A stretch of 64,000 nucleotides of DNA, from NCBI RefSeq assembly GCF_913062725.1, contig NZ_CAJXWY010000013.1:1-64000 (forward strand), written 5' to 3'. This DNA comes from an uncultured Thiohalocapsa sp. (GTDB lineage: Bacteria; Pseudomonadota; Gammaproteobacteria; Chromatiales; Chromatiaceae). The position numbers and the translations under genes were made by a program. Position 1 is the first letter of the stretch. Each line of letters opens with the position of its first letter. Below are positions 9,188 through 16,909 of this stretch, one piece after another. The notes below the pieces were generated by a model. It worked only from the letters and a program-made list of their open reading frames with translations. It was not told the origin of the DNA and did not search any database.

Positions 9188-9268
9188 CAGACTCTCCTCA
9201 CAACGCATTGGCGGACGATGAAACGACTACCCACCACATGACGGCAACGCGGCTCTGGCCGGATACGG

Positions 9269-9298
9269 TTGTGAGCGCAACCCCAGCGCCGTTATACT
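9269..9298 (+). promoter_or_regulatory. Promoter of the aminotransferase gene
   Basis: TTGTGA (9269-9274) and TATACT (9293-9298) are separated by 18 bp and lie about 60 bp ahead of the aminotransferase ATG at 9361, in the right orientation. Both hexamers are close to the sigma-70 consensus. Confidence 0.5.
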
Positions 9299-9360
9299 GA
9301 CGGGCTCGCCCGTTCAGCCATCGGGCACCCCCAAGAGGCTGAAAGATAACGGAAACCGCC

Positions 9361-10551
9361 ATGCAAATCAGCTCGTTCCAACCGCCCGTACGGACATTCA
9401 TGGGGCCGGGTCCCGCCGATGTCCACCCACGTGTGAGCGCAGCGCTGGCGAGACCCACCGTCGGCCACCTGGATCCGGCGTTCGGCGCCATGATGGAAGA
9501 GCTGAAGTGCCTGCTGCGCTACGCGTTCCGTACCGACAACCCCCTCACCATGCCGGTGTCGGCCCCGGGGTCCGCGGGTATGGAGACCTGTTTCGTCAAC
9601 CTGGTGGAGCCGGGGGATAAGGTGGTCGTCTGCATCAACGGCGTCTTCGGCGGGCGCATGCGCGAGAACGTGCGGCGCTGTGGCGGCGAGGCCGTCGTCG
9701 TCGAGGACGAATGGGGGCGGGCCGTAGACCCGCAGAAGCTGGAAGACACGCTCAAAGCCCATGCGGACGCCAGGCTGGTGGCCTTCGTGCATGCCGAGAC
9801 ATCCACCGGCGCCTGCTCGGACGTGAAAACCCTGACCGAGATCGCCCACCGTCACGACTGCCTGACCATCGTCGACGCCGTCACGGCCCTCGGCGGCTCG
9901 CCGCTGGAAGTGGATGCCTGGGGTATCGACGCCATCTACGCCGGCAGTCAGAAATGCCTGTCCTGCACGCCGGGCCTCGCCCCCATCAGCGTCAGCGAGC
10001 GGGCGCTGACCAAAGTCACCGGCCGCAGCACCCCGGTGCAGAGTTGGTTCCTGGATCTGAACCTGGTGCTCGGCTACTGGCAAGGCCCGACGGGCGGCGG
10101 CAAGCGTGCCTATCACCACACGGCACCGGTGAATGCGCTCTATGGTCTGCACGAGGCCCTGGTAATGCTCACCGAAGAGGGCCTCGAGGCGGCCTGGGAA
10201 CGGCACTATCGTCACCATCTGGCGCTGCGCGCCGGGCTCGAGACGCTGGGTCTGGAGCTCGTGGTACCGGAGGCCGAGCGCCTGCCACAGCTTAACGTCG
10301 TCGCCGTGCCCGGCGGCGTTGACGAGGCGGCCGTGCGCTCGCGGTTGCTCAGCACCTACGGCCTCGAAATCGGCGCCGGGCTCGGCACCTTCGCCGGCAA
10401 GGTCTGGCGCATCGGGCTCATGGGCTACTCCAGTCGCGCCGAGAACATACTGCTTTGCCTCGCGGCGCTCGGCAGCGTCCTGAACGACGCCGGCCAGCAG
10501 GCGGACACCGGCGCAGCCCTGACCGCGGCACAAGCCATGCTGAGCCAGTGA
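9361..10551 (+). CDS. PLP-dependent alanine/serine-glyoxylate aminotransferase family protein
   Basis: Class V aminotransferase of the AGT/SGAT group, which transfers an amino group to glyoxylate from serine or alanine. The 396-residue sequence has the family opening FMGPGPADVHPRVSAAL, the PLP aspartate in TIVDAVTALGG and the Schiff-base lysine in YAGSQKCLSCTPGL. The YHHTAPVN substrate segment and the C-terminal WRIGLMGYSSR are also typical. Which amino donor is used cannot be read from the sequence. A tartronate-semialdehyde reductase gene about 9 kb away suggests an active glyoxylate/glycolate salvage pathway. A purine-rich leader and a good promoter precede the ATG. Confidence 0.9.
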   Translation: MQISSFQPPVRTFMGPGPADVHPRVSAALARPTVGHLDPAFGAMMEELKCLLRYAFRTDNPLTMPVSAPGSAGMETCFVNLVEPGDKVVVCINGVFGGRMRENVRRCGGEAVVVEDEWGRAVDPQKLEDTLKAHADARLVAFVHAETSTGACSDVKTLTEIAHRHDCLTIVDAVTALGGSPLEVDAWGIDAIYAGSQKCLSCTPGLAPISVSERALTKVTGRSTPVQSWFLDLNLVLGYWQGPTGGGKRAYHHTAPVNALYGLHEALVMLTEEGLEAAWERHYRHHLALRAGLETLGLELVVPEAERLPQLNVVAVPGGVDEAAVRSRLLSTYGLEIGAGLGTFAGKVWRIGLMGYSSRAENILLCLAALGSVLNDAGQQADTGAALTAAQAMLSQ

Positions 10552-10585
10552 GCTCGGCCACTGCGCCATCGGCGGTGCTCCGCAC

Positions 10586-11239
10586 TTGAACCGGCCACCG
10601 CACAGCGCACGCGGTCGGCGGCGCGGCCGGGGGCTGCTGCCGCGACTGGTGATGGCGTTAGCCGCCATTGGTCTTTTCCTGCTGGCCTATCAATGGGGCA
10701 ATCAATACCGATACGGCGGCGGCGAGCCGCCGGTCATCGGTGGTGTGCTCATCCGCCCGCCGCAGCCGCTACCGGACTTCGTGCTGTACGACACGACCGG
10801 TGAGCCGGTCGAGCGCGGCGCCCTCCTCAAGCGCTGGAGCCTCCTCGCCTTCGGTCATCTGTCCGGCGCCGGCGGCCACCGGGGCATCTCCCGACTGGTG
10901 GCGGTATCCAATCGCCTCGCCGACGTACCGGACGTGCGCGGGCGCCTCAGGCTGCTGCTGGCCACCGCGGATGCGGCCCCGTCCCTGGCGCGGGACTTCG
11001 AGCGGTTGTCTCCAACCATCGCCGTGCTGAGTGGCGAGCGCAACGCGATCACCGAGCTTGCGGCGGCCTTGGGGGCGGACGCGCAGCGCGTGCTCGACGG
11101 TGCTTCGGATACCCCACCGACCCTGTTCCTGGTGGATCCGCGCGCCGAGCTCGTGGCCATCTTCCCCGGCGCCCTGTCAGCGGCGACCATCGCCGAGGAC
11201 GTTGCCGCGCTCGCCGAGCAGCGGGCACGCGAGTCATGA
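10586..11239 (+). CDS. Membrane-anchored SCO1/thioredoxin-fold protein without copper cysteines
   Basis: The frame starts at a TTG (10586); an internal ATG at 10652 is the alternative and would trim an arginine-rich N-terminus. One transmembrane anchor (about residues 21-38) is followed by a domain that follows the SCO1/SenC layout: the opening PLPDFVLYDTTGEPV, then a strand ending in AFGH, and the late PPTLFLVDPRAELVAIFPG. In SCO proteins the strand is followed by a CxxxC copper site; here the equivalent stretch is HLSGAGGHRG, with no cysteine anywhere in the domain. It is therefore probably not a copper chaperone or thiol oxidoreductase. Its stop overlaps the psd start by 4 bp (ATGA), so the two are translationally coupled. 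Confidence 0.7.
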   Translation: MNRPPHSARGRRRGRGLLPRLVMALAAIGLFLLAYQWGNQYRYGGGEPPVIGGVLIRPPQPLPDFVLYDTTGEPVERGALLKRWSLLAFGHLSGAGGHRGISRLVAVSNRLADVPDVRGRLRLLLATADAAPSLARDFERLSPTIAVLSGERNAITELAAALGADAQRVLDGASDTPPTLFLVDPRAELVAIFPGALSAATIAEDVAALAEQRARES

Positions 11240-12147
11240 GCAACATCACCAACACCCGCGCCCGATGGCGCCTGCACGCGGCCTGGGAGCGCTTGTTCGT
11301 GGGCCTCCAGACGGTGTTGCCGCAGCATCCGCTGTCACGCGTCATGCACGGCCTGACAAGGCTGCCCGGGGGACCGATGACGCAGTTCGCCGTGGATGCC
11401 TTCGTGCGCGCCCATGGCGTCGACTTGCAAGACACGGCGCCGCCCGCACAACCGTCCTACCGAACCTTCAACGCGTTTTTCACGCGGGCATTGCGCCCGG
11501 ATGCCCGCCCGCTGGACCCCAGACCCGAGGCTGTGCTGGCGCCGGTGGACGGGCGCATCAGCGAAATCGGCAACCTCCGGGGTCGGCGCCTGCTGCAGGC
11601 CAAGGGCCACACCTTCGATGTCCAAGCGCTGCTCGGCGGCGATGCCAGTCTGGCGGCGACCTTCAGTGACGGCGCCTTCGCGACTCTCTACCTGGCGCCT
11701 CAGGACTACCACCGGGTGCATATGCCGCTCACCGGCACGCTGCGCGACGCCTTCCATGTGCCGGGCCGGCTGTTTAGCGTCAACGCCGTCACCGCCAATC
11801 GGGTTCCGCGGCTCTACGCCCGCAACGAGCGCGTCGTGACCGTGTTCGAGACCGCCGCCGGGCCCATGGCGGTGGTGTTGGTGGGGGCGATCTTCGTCGG
11901 TGGCATCGAAACCGTCTGGCAGGGCGTCGTGACACCGCCACGGGGGCGCGCGCTGCGGCGTTTGCCAGTGCCGACACCGGCGCCGACGCTCGCCCGCGGC
12001 GCCGAGCTCGGGCGCTTCAACATGGGCTCCACCGTGGTGATGCTGCTAGCGCCGGGCCGGGTCGCCTGGCTGGCGGAGCGGCGGGCAGGACAGCCACTGC
12101 GCATGGGCAGTGCGCTGGGCCTGCTGACGGACGGTCCGGCCGTCTGA
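11236..12147 (+). CDS. psd: Phosphatidylserine decarboxylase proenzyme
   Basis: Makes phosphatidylethanolamine from phosphatidylserine at the inner membrane. The 303-residue sequence has the conserved TFNAFFTRALRP, APVDGRI, YHRVHMP and VGAIFVGGIETVW motifs. The self-cleavage site that generates the pyruvoyl group reads FNMGSTVVML at about residues 261-270, i.e. MGST instead of the usual LGST; the critical Gly-Ser pair is kept. The ATG overlaps the preceding SCO-like gene by 4 bp. Confidence 0.95.
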   Translation: MSNITNTRARWRLHAAWERLFVGLQTVLPQHPLSRVMHGLTRLPGGPMTQFAVDAFVRAHGVDLQDTAPPAQPSYRTFNAFFTRALRPDARPLDPRPEAVLAPVDGRISEIGNLRGRRLLQAKGHTFDVQALLGGDASLAATFSDGAFATLYLAPQDYHRVHMPLTGTLRDAFHVPGRLFSVNAVTANRVPRLYARNERVVTVFETAAGPMAVVLVGAIFVGGIETVWQGVVTPPRGRALRRLPVPTPAPTLARGAELGRFNMGSTVVMLLAPGRVAWLAERRAGQPLRMGSALGLLTDGPAV

Positions 12148-12213
12148 GAGGAAGCGCCGGGGGCACGGCGTCCAGCGACGCCAACGGCAGCCTGACACCT
12201 GCGGGATCAATGT

Positions 12214-12235
12214 CCCCGCAACCTGTGTTGCGGGG
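12214..12235. terminator. Perfect 9-bp stem-loop between convergent genes
   Basis: CCCCGCAAC (12214-12222) and GTTGCGGGG (12227-12235) form a perfect stem with a 4-nt loop. It lies in the 167-bp gap between psd and the convergent Ala/Pro-rich gene, where a bidirectional terminator would be expected. No T-tract follows on either strand, so it is an atypical intrinsic terminator at best. Confidence 0.4.
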
Positions 12236-12314
12236 CCATGGGTGGGTCGGGCGCCGTTTGGACTGTCGCCGACGAGCGGCCAGTGCTTTCGGCGCGGATG
12301 TCTCCGTTATGCCC

Positions 12315-13340
12315 TCAGCGGCGTTCGGGCATCGGCGGCATCGGCGAGTATTGCGGCGCCCACATGGGGACCGGCCGGCTTGGCACCATGGGCCTCGGTG
12401 CAATCGGCACCACGAAGGTGTTCGGCCCGCCGGTGGGCACCAGGGGCATCAGCCGGCGCTCGGGCTCGCGCAGCATGGGCTTTGCGGTGGGCAGTTGTGC
12501 CGTTTGTGCTGGCGCTGCCGGCGCCTCCTCAGCGGGTGCGGCTTCCGCCGGTGGCTCCGACGCTGCTGCGGTTTCGGTGGGCTCGGCGGGCGCCGGGGCC
12601 GTGGCGGGCTCGGCGGCGGCCGGAGCGGGTGCCTCAGCGGCGGCTTGTGCGGGTGCCTCAGCAGCGGCCGGGGCAGGTGCCTCAGCAGCGGCCGGAGCGG
12701 TGGCCGGAGCGGGTGCCTCAGCGGCGGCCGGAGCGGGTGCCTCAGCGGCGGCCGGGGCAGGTGCCTCGGCGGCTGCCGGTGCTGCTGCGGGCTCGGCCGG
12801 CGTATCCGTCGTCGCGGGCGCCGCCGGCGTTGACGGGGCTGCCGCCGTCACCGGTGCCTCGGGCTCGGCCGGGGCCTGTTCCGCAGCCGGCTCGGCGGGC
12901 GCTTGTGCGGCGGCGGGCGCCTCGGCGGCGGCCGGCTCAGCAGTGGCCGCCGGCGTTGCGGCCGCGGCCTCCTGAACGGGTTGCGGAGCCTTTGCTTGCG
13001 CTGCGGCCTCCTCCTCCGCCGGCGCCGGCGCCGGCGCAGCTGGGCTCTCCTTGGGCGCCGCATCCGCAGCCGACGCCGTCGTGGCAGGCGCGGGTGGCGC
13101 CGCCGCTGCGACGGGCTCAGGCTGCGGCGGCTCCGCGACGGCGACGGTGCCGATGGGCGCGAGGTTTGCAGCCACCTCCGCCGGCGAGGGCGCATCGAGC
13201 TTGCTGGCGGTCTGTCCCAGCAGCAGATAGGCGCCCCCCACCACCAGAAAGACGACGGTGCCTTTCACCATCAGCGTTCCGATGTCGTTGGTGTAGAGCG
13301 TGGAAAACTGTTTAGCCAGCCAGGACAGTGCGTTGCTCAC
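12315..13340 (-). CDS. Ala/Pro-rich single-pass envelope protein
   Basis: A 341-residue protein with a short amphipathic N-terminus, one transmembrane helix (about residues 24-43) and a VAANLAPIGTVAV segment. A very long Ala-Pro-Glu region follows (about 70-275), then a Pro/Met-rich tail (RPMVPSRPVPMWAPQ). The layout resembles the rigid spacer of TonB or other periplasm-spanning proteins, but there is no TonB C-terminal domain. The core consists of repeated AAEAPAP units encoded by near-identical 24-bp repeats. Function is unknown; a structural or cell-wall-spanning role is a guess. It is convergent with psd. Confidence 0.65.
   Translation of the reverse strand: MSNALSWLAKQFSTLYTNDIGTLMVKGTVVFLVVGGAYLLLGQTASKLDAPSPAEVAANLAPIGTVAVAEPPQPEPVAAAAPPAPATTASAADAAPKESPAAPAPAPAEEEAAAQAKAPQPVQEAAAATPAATAEPAAAEAPAAAQAPAEPAAEQAPAEPEAPVTAAAPSTPAAPATTDTPAEPAAAPAAAEAPAPAAAEAPAPAAAEAPAPATAPAAAEAPAPAAAEAPAQAAAEAPAPAAAEPATAPAPAEPTETAAASEPPAEAAPAEEAPAAPAQTAQLPTAKPMLREPERRLMPLVPTGGPNTFVVPIAPRPMVPSRPVPMWAPQYSPMPPMPERR
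12610..12780 (-). repeat. 24-bp tandem repeats coding AAEAPAP units
   Basis: About six to seven imperfect copies of a 24-bp unit (plus-strand form GGTGCCTCAGCGGCGGCCGG and four more bases) lie head to tail inside the Ala/Pro-rich gene. Copies differ by one to four bases, and one pair is interrupted by an extra partial unit near 12700. In-frame gain or loss of copies would change the spacer length without breaking the frame. Confidence 0.7.
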
Positions 13341-13985
13341 AGTCGTGATCCTCTGTTAAGGCGATGTGTTTATCGTGTGTGAAATCCGAGTGAAGTCTGG
13401 CTCCGGCACCTGAGGTACTGCGTGGGCGCGGACCGCATCCGGTCATTCGGCATGCCAGCGAGCCGCGGCCGGCGTGCGCCCCTGCGAACGACGCGGCCGG
13501 CGCCTGTCGTCGCGCATCGAAGCGCTGTCGCAGACCCTCCGAGTGCGGTCGCCCGATAGATCACGGGCCGTGGCCCGCAGCCCCGCGTCCGTGGCCCGTT
13601 CGGGCGCAGCTGTCGACGATCGATGCGCCCGACGCACCGACGCCCGCGACGGCCACCATGTGCGGATGCGGCAGCGGGCACGAGTGCGTCCGATGACCGC
13701 GCGCTGAGTCCGCAGCCTCCGAGCTGTTTGCTCGCCCGGCCCGTAGCCAACGTGCCGCGGGCGCCGTACGCTGCCTCAACGGCGGCTCCGATGCAAGGGG
13801 GCGAGTGGACCTTGTCCCGCGATACAGGCATTGCTCACTCAGGCTGGGAGTGCTCGTCGGCGGTTGCCGCCACCCGGTGCGTCGGCGCTGCGCCCGTCAT
13901 TGTGGCTGAAGTTGCGGTCGGGGTGCGGCAAAATCCACCCATGCCGGCATGGAATTGGCCGCGCCGCGAAGGCCGCACCGGGAAG
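13341..13985. other. 645-bp gene-free region
   Basis: Open frames here are short, arginine/alanine-rich and mutually overlapping, as expected by chance at this GC content; none has a ribosome site or recognisable motif. No tRNA, repeat or terminator was seen. Confidence 0.5.
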
Positions 13986-14411
13986 TTAGCGCGCCGGCAC
14001 CTGAACGCCATGCTCGGCGAGCCACCGGACGTCGAGTTGCCAATCCACGCGCTCCACGTCTGGCTGGCCGAGGATCAACGTCTGCGCGCGCTTTTGATGC
14101 TCGATGAGCGCCTGCTGGGCGGCTACCATCGCGGGGTCGTCCTGGGCCTTGCCGGCGAGGCCGGGCTCAACGATCTCGAGAAAGCGCATGGCGGGGACGG
14201 CGAAAGAGCGCGGTGTCGAAATCATCGCCACACCGTCATCATAATCGACGACCCGAAAGTCGTAGACGTAGCCGGCGAGCGCGGGGTCGGATTCGAGCAC
14301 GGCGTTCAGCGCGCCGACGCGCGGGTTCCAGCTCACACTCACCCACCAAACGAGCAGACCGAGCACGATGGCGACGAGGGCAACGCTGTAGTTACGCGTG
14401 AAGGTATCCAT
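13986..14411 (-). CDS. Single-pass membrane protein, hypothetical (141 aa)
   Basis: The start at 14411 has GGAG six nt upstream; an in-frame ATG two codons earlier (14417) is the alternative. One transmembrane helix (about residues 9-27, VALVAIVLGLLVWWVSVSW) is followed by a soluble domain of about 110 residues that ends near WLAEHGVQVPAR. The domain probably faces the periplasm. I do not recognise the family. The gene is divergent from the AI-2E-type transporter. Confidence 0.6.
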   Translation of the reverse strand: MDTFTRNYSVALVAIVLGLLVWWVSVSWNPRVGALNAVLESDPALAGYVYDFRVVDYDDGVAMISTPRSFAVPAMRFLEIVEPGLAGKAQDDPAMVAAQQALIEHQKRAQTLILGQPDVERVDWQLDVRWLAEHGVQVPAR

Positions 14412-14674
14412 GGGCATCTCCAGCAGGCGGCGTGAGCCACTTGATATTCCGCGGCCACCGGCCGCATAGGCTGAGCACAGGGTGCCTGTGCCTGCGCACG
14501 GCGCGCCATGAAGAACCGCAAGGGCGGGCCCAGAGCAGGTCACCAGCCGCAGCCGTGACGATGCTCGAGCAGGCCATGCCCGCAACCATCGCTCCATCCA
14601 CGCCCGTGCACGGGCGGCCGTTGCACGCCCCCGCCCATTCCATCCCGAGCCAGGAACGACGATCCACACAGGCG

Positions 14675-15898
14675 ATGACACAGAACAACCTCAACAAACT
14701 GGTGCTGCTGGCCCTGGTGGCAGTGATCTCGCTGCTCTTCCTCGGCATGATCGCCCAGTTTCTGATGGCCATCCTCATGGCCGGGCTGTTTTCGGCCCTG
14801 ACCCAGCCGGTGTTTCGCTGGCTCACCCGGCTCTTCGGTGGCAACCGCTACCTGGGTGCCGCGGTGAACCTTTTGCTGCTGGTGCTGGTGGTCCTCCTGC
14901 CGGTGGCGCTGCTCGCCGGCGTGTTCATCGCGCAGGCCATGGACGTGGGCAGGTCGCTGACGCCCATCGCGGTGGAGTTCGTGCGCGAGCCCGAGGCGTT
15001 CGTGAGCTGGCTGCAGAATCTGCCGTATTACCACGAGGTGATGGCCTACGAGGACGAGCTGAAAAACCGCCTCGCCGCCTCTATCGAGGCAGCCGGGAGC
15101 GTTCTGGTGGGCGGGTTATCGCAGGTGGCCATCGGCACCGTAAACCTATTGTTCATGGCGCTCGTGTTCCTCTACACGTTCTTTTTCTTCCAGCTCGACG
15201 GCCACAAGGTGGTGCACGCCATCCTGTACTACCTGCCGCTGGAGGATCGCATGGAACGGCGCCTGCTCACCAAGTTCACCCTGGTGACTCAGGCCATGCT
15301 CAAGGGCACCTTCCTGATCGGTCTGCTGCAGGGCGCGCTGGCGGGTATCGCCTTCGGCATCGCGGGCGTGCCGCAGGCCGTCTTCTGGGGCACCGTGATG
15401 GCGGTACTGTCCATCGTCCCCGGCATTGGCTCGGCGGTGGTCTGGGTGCCGGCGTCCATCATTCTCGTGCTGCAGGGCAGTGTCGCCGCCGGCATCGGAC
15501 TGTTTGTGTTCTGTGCGCTGGTGGTAGGCAGCATCGACAACCTCCTGCGGCCCATCCTGGTGGGCAAGGACACCAACATGCACGAGCTCATGATCTTCTT
15601 CGGGACCCTCGGCGGACTCTTCACCTTTGGCATGGCGGGGCTGTTCGTCGGGCCGGTGATCGCCTCCCTGTTTCTCACCATCTGGGAGATCTACGGCGAG
15701 GCCTTCCATGACGTGCTGCCGGCGGTGGCGGATGAGACCGTACAGGCGCCAGCCCGCGCTGTTGCCAGGGACGATGCGTACGACGACGCCACCGCCGCCG
15801 CCATGGCCGCCGCCGTGTCCTCGTCCGACGCGTCACCGGTCGCCGGGGACACGGCGGCCGCGCTTGAGCGACGCAGCGACGACGCCGCCCCGCAGTGA
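14675..15898 (+). CDS. AI-2E/PerM-family transporter
   Basis: About 407 residues with some eight membrane helices in the family pattern: two N-terminal pairs, a periplasmic segment (about 100-150), and the C-terminal set containing IVPGIGSAVVWVP, VVGSIDNLLRPILVG and TLGGLFTFGMAGLFVGPV. The VGSIDNxLRP motif is diagnostic of the UPF0118 (PerM) family, whose members export varied small molecules; the substrate here is unknown. The frame is open upstream to 14432, but the ATG at 14675 begins just before the first helix. The tail is low-complexity Ala/Asp/Ser. Its last 66 bp overlap the end of the convergent nrdG gene. Confidence 0.85.
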   Translation: MTQNNLNKLVLLALVAVISLLFLGMIAQFLMAILMAGLFSALTQPVFRWLTRLFGGNRYLGAAVNLLLLVLVVLLPVALLAGVFIAQAMDVGRSLTPIAVEFVREPEAFVSWLQNLPYYHEVMAYEDELKNRLAASIEAAGSVLVGGLSQVAIGTVNLLFMALVFLYTFFFFQLDGHKVVHAILYYLPLEDRMERRLLTKFTLVTQAMLKGTFLIGLLQGALAGIAFGIAGVPQAVFWGTVMAVLSIVPGIGSAVVWVPASIILVLQGSVAAGIGLFVFCALVVGSIDNLLRPILVGKDTNMHELMIFFGTLGGLFTFGMAGLFVGPVIASLFLTIWEIYGEAFHDVLPAVADETVQAPARAVARDDAYDDATAAAMAAAVSSSDASPVAGDTAAALERRSDDAAPQ

Positions 15899-16597
15899 GA
15901 ACCGCGCGAACCGCTGTGCCGAAGCAACGATATCCGGATCAGATGCCGTCAGCCGTCGAGGCACGGAGTCGCTTCCGTACGGCCCCGCGAACTCCTGACA
16001 CTGCTGCAGCGCCCAACATCCGACACCTGCATCAACGATACGCTTTGATAGACTCTCTAGGTACACTTGATCATCCATGCCGGGCATGGGCGTCGTGCGG
16101 ACTTCGAGATCCACGCCGGCATCCAGCAGCAGGCACAGGCTCTCCCACGCCGGCGCCCCGGAGCCGGCGGCGCCGGTGATGCGGGGGTAGTCCTCGGGCA
16201 GGGCCTTGATGTCGAGACCCACCCAGTCCACCAGTGGCAGGAGCCGGGCGAGGCGCGCCGGATAGGGTCCGCCGGTGTGCAGGCCGATCTTGAAGCCCAG
16301 GGCGCGGACTTCGGCCATGGCCGCGGGGAGCGCGCGCTGCGCCGTCGGCTCGCCGCCGGAGAAGACCACGGCGTCGAGCAGGCCGTAACGTTGCTCGAGG
16401 AAATTGAGCACCTCGGGCCAGGCGGGCTCGGACGGGCCGTCCGGGTTTTGGAGGTCGGCGTTGTGGCAGTAGGGGCAGCGCCAGGGGCAGCCGCGGCAAT
16501 AGATCACCGCCGCCAGCTCGCCCGGGTAGTCGACGCTGGTGAGCGGGGTGAGGCCGCCGATGCGCAAGCGCTCGGCATTGTCGACAGAACCGGTCAT
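15833..16597 (-). CDS. nrdG: Anaerobic ribonucleotide reductase activase NrdG
   Basis: Radical-SAM enzyme that installs the glycyl radical on class III ribonucleotide reductase. The 254-residue sequence contains CRGCPWRCPYCHN with the CxxxCxxC cluster motif at about residues 34-46, preceded by LTSVDYPG, and the SAM-binding GGEPT. It fits the longer NrdG2-type activases. The conserved domain ends near SDPDIVASAQRFARF; the final ~25 basic residues lie opposite the 3' end of the transporter gene and may be a recent extension. It is 117 bp downstream of the small nrdD tail gene on the same strand. Confidence 0.9.
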   Translation of the reverse strand: MTGSVDNAERLRIGGLTPLTSVDYPGELAAVIYCRGCPWRCPYCHNADLQNPDGPSEPAWPEVLNFLEQRYGLLDAVVFSGGEPTAQRALPAAMAEVRALGFKIGLHTGGPYPARLARLLPLVDWVGLDIKALPEDYPRITGAAGSGAPAWESLCLLLDAGVDLEVRTTPMPGMDDQVYLESLSKRIVDAGVGCWALQQCQEFAGPYGSDSVPRRLTASDPDIVASAQRFARFSLRGGVVAASLKRGRRVPGDR

Positions 16598-16714
16598 TGC
16601 GCCTTTTGCCTTGGATCGATGCTTGGATTGGCTATCGGCTCGCCGCAGGAGCCGGCATCAACCACGAAGCGCATCGCGGCCGTGCGGGGCAGGTGGCAGA
16701 CCCATTCGGCCTGC

Positions 16715-16909
16715 TCAGGCGAGCTCGGCGCGGCGCGGATGCTCGGCCCGGGCGCCGCCGGGCTGCTCGCTGAAGCAAGTGCGCTCGCGGTGCTCGGACT
16801 GCTTGCCGGTGTTGAATGCGCTCACCGGGCGGTGATAGCCCATGACGCGGGTCCAGACCTCACAGCGGGTGCGCTCTGCGTCCTGGATCTCGATGCCATC
16901 GATGATCAT
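16715..16909 (-). CDS. Separate glycyl-radical tail of class III ribonucleotide reductase (64 aa)
   Basis: The 64-residue product contains RCEVWTRVMGYHRPVS at residues 15-30, then FNTGKQSEHRERTCF. This is the C-terminal glycyl-radical segment of NrdD, with the candidate radical glycine at residue 24 (RVxGY). In most NrdD proteins this segment is fused after the zinc-binding cysteines. Here the main gene ends in TAG (16910-16912) and this gene's ATG (16907-16909) follows immediately and in the same frame. A strong site (GAGGAG, 16917-16922, 7-nt spacer) precedes the ATG, so it looks designed to be translated separately. The C-terminus past CFSEQ is Arg/Ala-rich and not conserved in my memory of the family. 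Confidence 0.85.
   Translation of the reverse strand: MIIDGIEIQDAERTRCEVWTRVMGYHRPVSAFNTGKQSEHRERTCFSEQPGGARAEHPRRAELA

Noticed and set aside
12610-12780. Regular repeats suggesting a CRISPR array
   Set aside because: Period 24 with no spacers, in frame with a coding sequence (AAEAPAP). No cas genes are present.
13370-13831. Possible genes in the gap left of the 141-aa membrane protein
   Set aside because: Overlapping frames on both strands have chance-like composition, no ribosome sites and no recognisable domains.
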